In this document: piece by piece, positions 56,590-64,000 of the stretch
How positions within the stretch are numbered: position 1 is the stretch's first letter
How the letters are laid out: each line of letters begins with the position of its first letter
From: Afifellaceae bacterium
GTDB taxonomy: Bacteria; Pseudomonadota; Alphaproteobacteria; Rhizobiales; Afifellaceae
NCBI GenBank assembly: GCA_028284625.1
Contig: JANQRH010000006.1
Coordinates: 23,527-87,526, forward strand
Length of the DNA stretch: 64,000 nucleotides
Direction: 5' to 3'
Notes under the pieces: model-generated
Told to the model about the DNA's origin: nothing
The model's database searches: none
What the model saw: only the letters and a program-made list of their open reading frames with translations
Position numbers and translations under genes: made by a program

Positions 56590-57851
56590 GTCGCGTAGGC
56601 CTTTAAGGCGGCCGCGAGCGCCGGTCGCGCCGCGGCTTGGTCGGCAAGCGGGACGCCCGATGTCGCGGCTTCCCAGGCGTCGCGCAGGCTTTGCACACCG
56701 GCCGCCGGCCCGTCGGGATGCGCCATGATCCCGCCGCCGGCCGCGTAGATCAGGTCGGTCGATTCAAGCGCCGCATAGGTGTCCGGCGCCTGCTTGGCCG
56801 ATTGGCCGGACGAGAACACCGGCATGACGATGCAGGTTTTGTGCGCAAAGAGCGGCGTCAAGCACTCACGCGCCGAAGCGACAACGCTGTCGTCCGTCTC
56901 GCAGAACTTGTTGGCGAGCCCGTTGACATGCATGTGGTCCGCGCCAGCCAATCGCCAGATTTTTTGCCACGCGACATAGGACCAGCCGAGGCGCGGATGG
57001 CGTGACAGGGTGCCCCAGCCATTGCGGTGCGCGTGGATCGGCAATCGGCTGTGGCGCGCCAGCTCAATCATGCCGACCAGGCCGACGGAGTTGAGGCTCG
57101 CCATGACGCAGCTGCCGCCTGCTTCCGCGACAAGGTCGTGGCGGCGCCGCATCTGGTCGAGTTCGCCGGTGAGGTTGAAGGCGAACATCACCGTCTTGCC
57201 CGTGCGTTCCGCATGGTCGTTGATGACCCGCATCACCGCCGGCACCCGCTCGTCGAAGGGGCAGTGCGGGCCGTCCGCCTGAAGCTCGTCGTCCTTGATG
57301 AAGTCGATGCCGGCCTCTGCGAGCGTCCGCACCAGGTCCGCCGTTGCTTGTGGGCTCAGTCCAACGCTCGGCTTCACGATCGTGCCGATCAGCGGGCCGT
57401 CGTCGACGCCGGCAAGCGCCCGCGTTCCCGCTACGCCGAAGCGCGGACCGTCATAGGCGTCGGCAAAGGCGTCGGGGAGGCGCATGTCGAGGAGGCGCAG
57501 CCCGGAGAATTGCGACAGCTCAAAGAGGTTGCCGGCGATCGTGGCCACGAGATTGGGAAGCGACGGGCCGAGATTGTCGAGTGGCCACGACAGCGTCACC
57601 CGCGCCGTTCGGATCGCTCCGTCCTCGTCATCGCCAGGTCGGCCTGCGCCGGGAAGGCTCGGTGCACTGACGGCTTCAAGCTCTTCCAGCGCCTCAACGC
57701 GGGCGCCGGATCGGGCGCGGAGTTCCGGCGTCTCGCCGGGAACGGCAACGAACGTCCCCGACGATTGTTCGCCCGCCATCGCCTCCGCAGCCACACGCGG
57801 GTCGAAGGCCGTCTCGATCAGATAATCGGCAAAGATACGCTGATCGCTCAC
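56586..57851 (-). CDS. oiaX: RuBisCO-like protein, OiaX-type
   Basis: 421 residues from the GTG at 57851, which has GGGAGG eight bases upstream (an ATG at 57884 lies further out). The RuBisCO large-subunit fold keeps Lys in GTIVKPSVGLSP, the carbamylation block FIKDDELQAD (Lys-Asp-Asp-Glu), His in HAHRNGWG and GGGIMAHPDG. These are features of RuBisCO-like proteins, and the apnO/oiaK setting points to OiaX, which splits 3-oxo-isoapionate 4-phosphate into 3-phosphoglycerate and glycolate. It is not a CO2-fixing enzyme. First gene of the operon. Confidence 0.82.
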   Translation of the reverse strand: MSDQRIFADYLIETAFDPRVAAEAMAGEQSSGTFVAVPGETPELRARSGARVEALEELEAVSAPSLPGAGRPGDDEDGAIRTARVTLSWPLDNLGPSLPNLVATIAGNLFELSQFSGLRLLDMRLPDAFADAYDGPRFGVAGTRALAGVDDGPLIGTIVKPSVGLSPQATADLVRTLAEAGIDFIKDDELQADGPHCPFDERVPAVMRVINDHAERTGKTVMFAFNLTGELDQMRRRHDLVAEAGGSCVMASLNSVGLVGMIELARHSRLPIHAHRNGWGTLSRHPRLGWSYVAWQKIWRLAGADHMHVNGLANKFCETDDSVVASARECLTPLFAHKTCIVMPVFSSGQSAKQAPDTYAALESTDLIYAAGGGIMAHPDGPAAGVQSLRDAWEAATSGVPLADQAAARPALAAALKAYAT

Positions 57852-57903
57852 CCAGTGAGCCTCCCGGCAAGCCGACGGCCGCACTGGATGGCAGCCGCTT
57901 ACC

Positions 57904-57920
57904 TACTCATCATACCAGTA
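57904..57920 (-). promoter_or_regulatory. Candidate operator of the GntR regulator, upstream of oiaX
   Basis: On the minus strand TACTGGTATGATGAGTA, containing CTGGTATGATGA. The same core with one change (CTGGTATAATGA) occurs before the divergent transporter operon at 58796. It lies 53 bases before the oiaX GTG. Confidence 0.45.
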
Positions 57921-57957
57921 GCGCATGTGGGGAAGCAACGCGCCGCGCCGTGCCGCG

Positions 57958-58701
57958 TCAGCTGGAGCCTGCCTCCTGCCGCGCCGGGTGAAGGTGTTTC
58001 TGATGATAAAGCCGGTTGGCGCGATAAAGGTGATCGCCCATCGCCTTGGCCGCGGCTTCCGGCTCGCCCTTTTCGATCGCGGCCAGGATTTCACGATGCT
58101 CCTCAAGCGTCAGCGCTTCCAGGCCGGGCCGGCTCACCAGATCGATATGGAAATGCGCCAGCCAGTCGAAAAGCGCTTCGCACAGCGACACAAAGATCGG
58201 ATTGCCGCTGGTACGGGCGATAGCGACATGGAATTCGCCGTCATAGGTGAGGAAGCGCTGGTGCTCGGACGTCGCCTCGGCTTGCCGACGCAGGATCGCC
58301 TCCATCATGGCGATGTCGGGCGCGGTCCGCTGCTGCGCCGCAATCCGCGCCATCTCCATCTCAAACGTGGCGCGCGCCTCTTTCAGGTGCTTCAGGTTCG
58401 ATTCGGAGTGCGACAGCATGTGGCGCACGGTCTTGCCAAGCTGCCCGAAGACGCCGTCCATCGATGGCGCCGCAACTCGCGGCCGTTCCCCGTGCCGGAT
58501 CTCGATCAGCCCCATGCGCTGAAGGTTCTGCAATGCCTCGCGGATCGCCGGCCGCCCGACGCCGTATGCCTCCATGAGTTGGCGCTCAGAGGGAAGCGTG
58601 TCGCCTGGCTTCAGATCGCCACGCTCCACGATGCCGAGCAGCCGCTCCTCCACGTCGTGCGAGAGCTTCCGTCGTCGAATGGGGGCGTGATCGATGGTCA
58701 T
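57958..58701 (-). CDS. GntR/FadR-family transcription regulator
   Basis: 247 residues. Winged helix-turn-helix at residues ~15-78 (LPSERQLMEAYGVGRPAIREALQNLQR is the recognition region), then an FCD ligand domain with EFHVAIARTSGNP, EEHREILAAIEKG and MGDHLYR, supplying the metal-binding His residues. It sits between the oiaX operon and the divergent transporter operon, and probably represses both until the sugar acid is present. Confidence 0.9.
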   Translation of the reverse strand: MTIDHAPIRRRKLSHDVEERLLGIVERGDLKPGDTLPSERQLMEAYGVGRPAIREALQNLQRMGLIEIRHGERPRVAAPSMDGVFGQLGKTVRHMLSHSESNLKHLKEARATFEMEMARIAAQQRTAPDIAMMEAILRRQAEATSEHQRFLTYDGEFHVAIARTSGNPIFVSLCEALFDWLAHFHIDLVSRPGLEALTLEEHREILAAIEKGEPEAAAKAMGDHLYRANRLYHQKHLHPARQEAGSS

Positions 58702-58795
58702 CTGTATCCCTAGGTGGACCCAAGCTGCTTAGCTTCGGCGCCGATGCACAACCAGCGGCCGCAGACGCGGCTTCACAGCCGGTACGCCGTTGCAG

Positions 58796-58807
58796 CTGGT
58801 ATAATGA
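58796..58807 (+). promoter_or_regulatory. Candidate operator of the GntR regulator, upstream of the transporter
   Basis: CTGGTATAATGA in the region between the GntR gene and the binding protein gene; one mismatch to the copy at 57907-57918. The binding protein ATG is 103 bases downstream. Confidence 0.45.
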
Positions 58808-58910
58808 CATGCTAATTTTTTTGGAGGAAGCCTCCGAAATCGGATCGGCGTCCTTTTTGTCTTGCCCCGCTCCAGGCAATCCGAACGGAAAAAAATGAGG
58901 GAGGAACGGC

Positions 58911-60356
58911 ATGGATAGACGTCAACTGATCAAATCGGCCTCCGCGTTTGCCGTCGTAGGCGCGATGCTGACTTTGCCAGGGCTGGCCCATGCGCAGTCC
59001 GCTGCCGATGCGGCGGTCGAGGCCGCCAAGAAATATTCCGGCGAGACGCTCAACATCACTTGGGAAGCCGGCCTGCAGGCGCTCGATCCGCTCAACTTTT
59101 CAGGGCCGAAATGGGAAGAGCTGACCGGCGTCAAGATCAATGTGGTTGAGATCCCGATCAGCGAGCTCTTCACCAAGACGGTCGCCGAGCACCGTGCCGG
59201 GACCGGGGCCTATGATCTCCTCAATGTCGTGCCGGCCTGGATGCCCGATCTCGTGACGGCGGGCGTGTTGGAGCCGCTCGATTCCTATGTCGACCAGTTC
59301 GGGTATCGCGACGAGCTGCAGGACATCGCGCCGACCTATCGCGACAACCAGATGACCTACGGCGGCAAGATTTACGGATTGCCGGACGATGGGGACGTGC
59401 TGATCCTCTACTATCGGACCGATCTCTTCGGCGACGAAGCGCATCAATCCGCCTTCAAGGACAAATACGGCTACGACCTCGCTCCACCGGCCGATTGGGA
59501 CCAGTTTTACGACATCTCCCAATATTTCACCGAGGCGATGGGACCGGACGGCTACGGCTCAGCGCTGATCCACTCGCCGGGCCTGGTGCATTACCTCTAT
59601 CTGCAGCGCTTCCGCACAGCGGGCGGCAAGCTGTTTGACGGCGACATGAACGCCCAGATCAACGGCGAAGTCGGCGTTGCCGTTCTGGAGGACATGGTCC
59701 GGCAATTGGACAACATGCCGAAGGGTGCCGCGAGCTGGGGTCCGATTGAAGTGCTCAATGCCTGGCTCGCCGGCGAACTCGCCATGCAGATCTGGTGGCC
59801 GCCTCCCGGGCGCTGGTCTGCGGGTTATGGCGCGGACGTCGAGGCCTTGTCTTGGCTGCCGAAATCGACGATCGCCGGCAAGGTTGGCTACGCGTTGCCG
59901 CCCGACGGTTATCCGGAGCTCGCCGCCGGCTTTGCACTCTCGGTCGCGGCCAACAGCGAAAAGAAGGAACTCGCTTATCTCTTCGCGCAGTGGCTGAACT
60001 CCAAGGACATCTCCATCCAGCGGGTGACGCTGCCTTATGCGCTGCGTGATCCGTTCCGCACGTCGCACTTTGAGTCCGAGGAGTACAAGGCACTTTGGCC
60101 GGCCGCGGGAGACTATCTCGCGACATTGGAAAAGGGCGCGGAAACGGGCCTCCTCGACATGTCGATCATCGACACCTTCGCCTATGAGGAGTCGCTGACC
60201 CGCGCGATCGTCTCCGCGCTCGCTGGTGGCAGCGCCAAAGAGGCGCTCGACCAGGCGGCGGGCGAGTGGAACGATCTGACAGACGAGATCGGCGTCGACG
60301 ATCAACGCGCGGCCTATGAAGACTGGTCGTCCAAGCCTGGCGCTTATCCGAACTGA
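58911..60356 (+). CDS. Extracellular sugar-binding protein, apionate-locus ABC transporter
   Basis: 481 residues. The N-terminus DRRQLIKSASAFAVVGAML has twin Arg and a hydrophobic stretch, cleaved near AHAQ; it resembles a Tat signal. The mature part is a family 1 binding fold (LNITWEAGLQALDPLNFSGP, then IYGLPDDGDVLILYYRTDLF). First gene of the transporter operon. A GGAGG-like site precedes the ATG. The ligand is probably apiose-related, by neighbourhood only. Confidence 0.88.
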   Translation: MDRRQLIKSASAFAVVGAMLTLPGLAHAQSAADAAVEAAKKYSGETLNITWEAGLQALDPLNFSGPKWEELTGVKINVVEIPISELFTKTVAEHRAGTGAYDLLNVVPAWMPDLVTAGVLEPLDSYVDQFGYRDELQDIAPTYRDNQMTYGGKIYGLPDDGDVLILYYRTDLFGDEAHQSAFKDKYGYDLAPPADWDQFYDISQYFTEAMGPDGYGSALIHSPGLVHYLYLQRFRTAGGKLFDGDMNAQINGEVGVAVLEDMVRQLDNMPKGAASWGPIEVLNAWLAGELAMQIWWPPPGRWSAGYGADVEALSWLPKSTIAGKVGYALPPDGYPELAAGFALSVAANSEKKELAYLFAQWLNSKDISIQRVTLPYALRDPFRTSHFESEEYKALWPAAGDYLATLEKGAETGLLDMSIIDTFAYEESLTRAIVSALAGGSAKEALDQAAGEWNDLTDEIGVDDQRAAYEDWSSKPGAYPN

Positions 60357-60382
60357 GCTTCGGACGTGACAGCACGACAAAC

Positions 60383-60406
60383 GGGGGACGGCTAGCGCCG
60401 TCCCCC
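60383..60406 (+). other. Strong hairpin between binding protein and permease genes
   Basis: GGGGGACGGC and GCCGTCCCCC pair in a 10-bp stem around TAGC, followed by GCCATTTC. It is likely an mRNA-protecting or partial-termination hairpin, as at 45429-45455 in the other ABC operon. Confidence 0.6.
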
Positions 60407-60428
60407 GCCATTTCTGCTACCTGGTGTC

Positions 60429-61355
60429 ATGAGCGCCGTCGCCGAAGCTCCAATCCCGCCTCAGCCGGCATCGCCGATCGCCGGATTTGTGGACCGCAAT
60501 TTTCGATGGCTGCTCGTCTGGCCATCGATCCTGGTGCTGCTCCTGATCGGCCTCTTCCCGGTCATCTACTCGCTCTTCGTCAGCTTCCAGAAGATCAACC
60601 GGCGGGTCACCGACACCAGCTTCCAGGGCTTCTACAATTACGAGCGGCTGGTAACCGACGAGCGGTTCTGGGACTCCGTCATCAACACCGGCATCATGAC
60701 CGGCATCGCGCTGCCGCTGGAACTCGTTCTGGGATTGCTGCTCGCGCGGTTGTTCCTGGAGCCTTTCCCCGGCCGGCAGATCCTCATCGCGCTGATCGTG
60801 ACGCCGTCCGTCATCGCACCCTTCGTCGCAGGCGCGATGTGGCGGTTGATGTTCGACAACATTTTCGGCCCGATCAATGAGATCATCCGCTGGATCGTCG
60901 GCGGCAATTTCGACCTGCTCTGGCTGATCAACGACAATCCTCTGATCGTCTATTCCGCCATCCTCACCACAGAGGTGTGGCAGTGGACGCCCTTCATGTT
61001 CCTCATCCTGCTCGCAGCCTGGTCGAACGTCGACAAGTCGCAGCTTGAAGCGGCCGAAATCGACGGCGCTTCCGGCTGGCGCGTGTTTCGGCGGATCATC
61101 TTCCCGGCCATCCGGCCGGTCGTCTTCGTGGCGCTGACGATCCGTGGGCTCGATCTCGTTCGCCTCTTCGACATCGTCTATGCGCTGACCCGCGGCGGGC
61201 CCGGCAACATGACGGAGACGATCTCCATCTACGCATACATCAAGGGCTTCGAGCGCTTCGATATATCGATGACCGCCGCCTTTGCCTTCGTCGTCATCGT
61301 GTCTTTGTCGATCCTGGTGATGGTCGTCCTGCGCCGCGTGGGGGTGACGCAATGA
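60429..61355 (+). CDS. Sugar ABC transporter permease
   Basis: 308 residues, six helices expected, EAA loop LEAAEIDGASGWRVFRRIIF at ~205-224. The start FVDRNFRWLLVWPSILVLLL is typical of the MalF-like CUT1 permease. It overlaps the next permease by four bases (ATGA). Confidence 0.9.
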   Translation: MSAVAEAPIPPQPASPIAGFVDRNFRWLLVWPSILVLLLIGLFPVIYSLFVSFQKINRRVTDTSFQGFYNYERLVTDERFWDSVINTGIMTGIALPLELVLGLLLARLFLEPFPGRQILIALIVTPSVIAPFVAGAMWRLMFDNIFGPINEIIRWIVGGNFDLLWLINDNPLIVYSAILTTEVWQWTPFMFLILLAAWSNVDKSQLEAAEIDGASGWRVFRRIIFPAIRPVVFVALTIRGLDLVRLFDIVYALTRGGPGNMTETISIYAYIKGFERFDISMTAAFAFVVIVSLSILVMVVLRRVGVTQ

Positions 61356-62188
61356 GCGCCGACGGCCCCCGCCGTTTCAAGACCGCCACCGCGGGGAGGG
61401 CGCTTCTCGCCCTTGCCGTGACGGCGCTGTTCCTGTTCCCGGTCTATTGGCTCTTCGTCATGTCGATCAAGACGCCGGAGGAGGTCTTCGCCACGCCGCC
61501 GGTCTGGTGGCCGGCAGAAATCAGCTTGGAGAACTTCGCGGTGCTCTTCCGCGACGGCGATGTCCGCGCCATCTGGAACAGCGCCATCGTCGCCGGCGTC
61601 AGCACGGTGATCGCCATGTTCTTGGGAACGATCGCCGCATATTCCATTGCACGCTATCGGACCGGCGGCGACCATTTGGCGATCTGGATCATCTCGCAGC
61701 GCATGATCCCGCCGATCGCCATCGTCTTTCCGATCTTTCTGGCGTTCGCCCTCATCGGGCTGAACGATACTTATCTCGGCCTGATCGCGCTCTATACGGC
61801 GTTCAATCTGCCCTACGTCATCTGGATGATGCGCGGCTACGTGGAGGACGTGCCGCTGGAACTGGAAGAGAGCGCGCTGGTCGACGGTCTCGACCGCTGG
61901 CAGACCTTGCTCAAGGTCGTCTTCCCGATGATGCGGACGGGCTTGTTCGCGACATCGGTCTTCACCTTCATCTTCGCGTGGAATGAGTTCATCTTCGCGC
62001 TGATCCTGACGCGCACGGAGGTCATCACATTCCCGGTGCAGGTGTCTCATTATTTCGGCCCGCAGCAGATTTTCTGGGCCAAGATCGGCGCCATGTCGGT
62101 GCTCGGCACGCTGCCGGTCTTCTTCACCGTGGCGATGGCGCAGAAGCTGCTCGTGCGCGGTATTTCGATGGGTGCGGTCAAAGGCTAG
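61352..62188 (+). CDS. Carbohydrate ABC transporter permease
   Basis: 278 residues, MalG-like: six helices, EAA loop LEESALVDGLDRWQTLLKVV. It pairs with the preceding permease, and the ATPase gene follows after nine bases. Confidence 0.9.
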   Translation: MSADGPRRFKTATAGRALLALAVTALFLFPVYWLFVMSIKTPEEVFATPPVWWPAEISLENFAVLFRDGDVRAIWNSAIVAGVSTVIAMFLGTIAAYSIARYRTGGDHLAIWIISQRMIPPIAIVFPIFLAFALIGLNDTYLGLIALYTAFNLPYVIWMMRGYVEDVPLELEESALVDGLDRWQTLLKVVFPMMRTGLFATSVFTFIFAWNEFIFALILTRTEVITFPVQVSHYFGPQQIFWAKIGAMSVLGTLPVFFTVAMAQKLLVRGISMGAVKG

Positions 62189-62197
62189 GGAAGGGGC

Positions 62198-63307
62198 ATG
62201 GCGCGTCTGGCGGTTCAAGGATTGCGGAAATCCTACGGCAAGGTTGAGGCCCTCAAGGGCGTCGACCTGGATATTGCCGAAGGCGAATTCTGCGTGTTCG
62301 TCGGGCCGTCGGGTTGCGGCAAGTCGACGTTGCTACGCTCCATCGCCGGGCTGGAGGAGATCGATTCCGGCACGATCGCCATCGACGGCAACGTGGTGAA
62401 CACGCTGAGGCCACGCGACCGCAACATCGCGATGGTGTTTCAGAACTACGCTCTCTACCCCTATCTCAGCGTCTTTGAGAACATCGCCTTCGGCCTCCGC
62501 GCCCGCAAGGTGCCGGACGCGGAGATCAGGTCGCGCGTCGCCAATGCCGCTGAGATGCTCGGCATCGAGGCGCTGCTTGAGCGCATGCCGCGGCAACTCT
62601 CGGGCGGCCAGCGGCAGCGCGTTGCCATCGGGCGCGCGGTGGTGCGCGACGCGCTTCTGTTCCTGTTCGACGAGCCGCTCTCCAATCTGGACGCGCAGCT
62701 CCGCGACGGCATGCGTGCGGAGATCAAGCGCCTGCATCAGGAGATCGGCAAGACGACGATCTACGTCACACACGATCAGATCGAGGCCATGACGCTGGCC
62801 GACCGCATCGTGCTTCTGCGCGACGGAATCATCGAGCAGCAGGGCGCACCGCTCGATCTGTTCGAGCGACCCGCTACGCGCTTCGTCGCCGGCTTCCTCG
62901 GCTCGCCGCAAATGAACTTTGTCGCAACGCATCTCGATTATGTCGACGGCGCGCTCACACTGATCTTTGACGAAGGCCGCAGGCTGCCGCTCGATCCGGC
63001 GCGCGCCGCCGCCTTCGACAAATATCGCAGCCGCGACGTGATCCTCGGCGTTCGGCCGGAGCATATCGCGCGCGCCAACGGTGGCGCGCCGCGCAAGCCC
63101 GCCGATGCGCCGCTCAATGCGCTGATCGATCTCGTCCAGCCGACCGGCACGCGTACCTATGCGCAGTTCCGGCTGAACGAGACGGAGATCACCGTCGAGC
63201 TGCCCTCGCATACGGTGGAGCGTCCCGGCACCACCATTGAGCTCCTGTTCGACATGAGCCGCGTAATCCTTATTGATCCGCAGACACAGCACGTCATCCC
63301 GGGATAG
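62198..63307 (+). CDS. Sugar ABC transporter ATP-binding protein
   Basis: 369 residues. Walker A GPSGCGKST, signature LSGGQRQRVAIG, Walker B LFLFDEP, H-loop YVTHDQIEAM and a C-terminal TOBE-like domain, all intact. It energises the two upstream permeases. It is closely related to the ATPase at 41593. Confidence 0.9.
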   Translation: MARLAVQGLRKSYGKVEALKGVDLDIAEGEFCVFVGPSGCGKSTLLRSIAGLEEIDSGTIAIDGNVVNTLRPRDRNIAMVFQNYALYPYLSVFENIAFGLRARKVPDAEIRSRVANAAEMLGIEALLERMPRQLSGGQRQRVAIGRAVVRDALLFLFDEPLSNLDAQLRDGMRAEIKRLHQEIGKTTIYVTHDQIEAMTLADRIVLLRDGIIEQQGAPLDLFERPATRFVAGFLGSPQMNFVATHLDYVDGALTLIFDEGRRLPLDPARAAAFDKYRSRDVILGVRPEHIARANGGAPRKPADAPLNALIDLVQPTGTRTYAQFRLNETEITVELPSHTVERPGTTIELLFDMSRVILIDPQTQHVIPG

Positions 63308-63353
63308 CGGCAGGGCGCGCGGCGAGGCAGGCAAGAAGAGGGGAGAGGCGCCC

Positions 63354-64000
63354 ATGAGCCCGTCACAATCCATCAAGCTGTTCGGCACCGAAGAGCCGGC
63401 CGAGGAGCCGGTCGTCCTCACCGCCGGTTCGCTTGAAGCGACCCTCGACGCCGGCAATCTGCGCTACATCAAGGTCGGCGGAACCGAAGCGCTGCGCGGC
63501 GTCGCCTTCCTGTCGCGCAACAGGAACTGGGCGACATACAGCCCCGAAATCTCCGACCTGAAGATCGAGCAGACGGGCGACGGCTTCACGGTCACCTATG
63601 ACGCGCTCTGTCGCGATGACGAGCAATCGTTCCGCTACAGCGCGCGCATCGAGGGCCGCGCCGACGGCAATCTGACCTTTGAAGCCGACGGTGAAGCGCT
63701 GATCGACTTCGTCACCAACCGCACCGGTTTCGTGGTGCTGCATGCGCTGCATGGCGTCGTCGGCGAGCCGCTGACGGTGGAGCACACCGACGGCAAGATC
63801 GTCGAAAGCCGCTTCCCCGCGCTGATCGATCCGGACTGTCCGTTCCGCGACGTGCGCGCGCTCACCCATGAGATCGCGCCCGGCGTGAAGGTCACCTGCC
63901 GCATGGAGGGCGACGCCTTTGAGATGGAGGACCACCGCAACTGGATGGACGCCTCCTACAAGACCTATGTGCGGCCACTGGCGTTGCCTTGGCCCTACAC
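63354..64000 (+). CDS. apnL: D-apionate lactonase-like protein (3' end outside window)
   Basis: 215 residues are visible from the ATG at 63354 and the frame is open to the edge. Segments such as AGNLRYIKVGG, NRNWATYSPEISDLKI and MEGDAFEMEDHRNWMDASYK resemble ApnL, a lactonase that hydrolyses D-apionolactone to D-apionate. It follows the transporter ATPase after 46 bases and completes the set with apnO, oiaK and oiaX. Assignment relies on memory of the family and on context. Confidence 0.78.
   Translation, partial: MSPSQSIKLFGTEEPAEEPVVLTAGSLEATLDAGNLRYIKVGGTEALRGVAFLSRNRNWATYSPEISDLKIEQTGDGFTVTYDALCRDDEQSFRYSARIEGRADGNLTFEADGEALIDFVTNRTGFVVLHALHGVVGEPLTVEHTDGKIVESRFPALIDPDCPFRDVRALTHEIAPGVKVTCRMEGDAFEMEDHRNWMDASYKTYVRPLALPWPY

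Noticed and set aside
56586..57851. True CO2-fixing RuBisCO
   Set aside because: The operon has no small subunit or phosphoribulokinase, the first active-site block reads KPS rather than KPK, and the context is sugar-acid breakdown.

Overview
The window is GC-rich, densely coded chromosomal DNA. It carries no rRNA, tRNA, phage, insertion sequence or CRISPR array that I can see. Gene families and repeats point to an alphaproteobacterium of the order Hyphomicrobiales (Rhizobiales): DUF2336, the PAS_5 protein, the IscU-like scaffold next to yidD and folE, TTAA-N7-TTAA CtrA-type boxes, and the rhizobial palindrome containing GATCCCGAAAAGTGGGAACC. I cannot name a genus.

Layout. Positions 1-18310 are mostly housekeeping and single genes: an amine oxidase tail, a transglutaminase-like peptidase, a tandem PilZ protein, a PAS_5 protein, a rhomboid protease, a CBS protein, hisI, folE, an Fe-S scaffold, yidD, thrS, a nitroreductase, a DMT transporter, a CoA-ester lyase/MaoC pair, DUF2336, a SleB-type hydrolase, a TreT-like glycosyltransferase and nadK. 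Positions 18386-25304 are a signalling block: a hybrid histidine kinase with Hpt, a divergent receiver-ATPase protein, an EAL protein with a degenerate GGDEF domain, and a TadG-like surface protein.

Positions 25441-36592 hold a complete group 3b [NiFe]-hydrogenase locus. The four structural subunits are present, with a cyclic-nucleotide-binding-domain protein between beta and gamma, then a maturation endopeptidase and hypC-A-B-D-F-E. A weaker and a near-perfect FNR/FixK-type box precede the structural and hyp operons respectively, which suggests induction under low oxygen.

Positions 37064-49178 hold a phytanoyl-CoA dioxygenase-like protein, an acoABC-type 2-oxoacid dehydrogenase set, and a sugar ABC importer with a SIS-domain isomerase, a TIM-barrel isomerase and a PfkB kinase. 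Its substrate is unknown.

Positions 49175-64000 look like a D-apiose/D-apionate utilisation locus. One minus-strand operon runs oiaX (RuBisCO-like protein), oiaK, apnO, an HpcH/HpaI aldolase, a 2-hydroxyacid dehydrogenase, an aldo/keto reductase, a GATase-like protein, a RbsD/FucU mutarotase and a PfkB kinase. A GntR/FadR regulator separates it from a divergent sugar ABC transporter operon that ends in apnL (D-apionate lactonase), cut by the window edge. The proposed route is import, anomer interconversion, oxidation to a lactone, hydrolysis by ApnL, oxidoisomerisation by ApnO, phosphorylation by OiaK, and splitting by OiaX to 3-phosphoglycerate plus glycolate. A shared motif CTGGTATRATGA before both divergent operons may be the regulator's operator. 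The best candidates for something undescribed are the aldo/keto reductase plus mutarotase as an alternative apiose-oxidising step, the extra genes of that operon, and the cyclic-nucleotide-type protein embedded in the hydrogenase operon.
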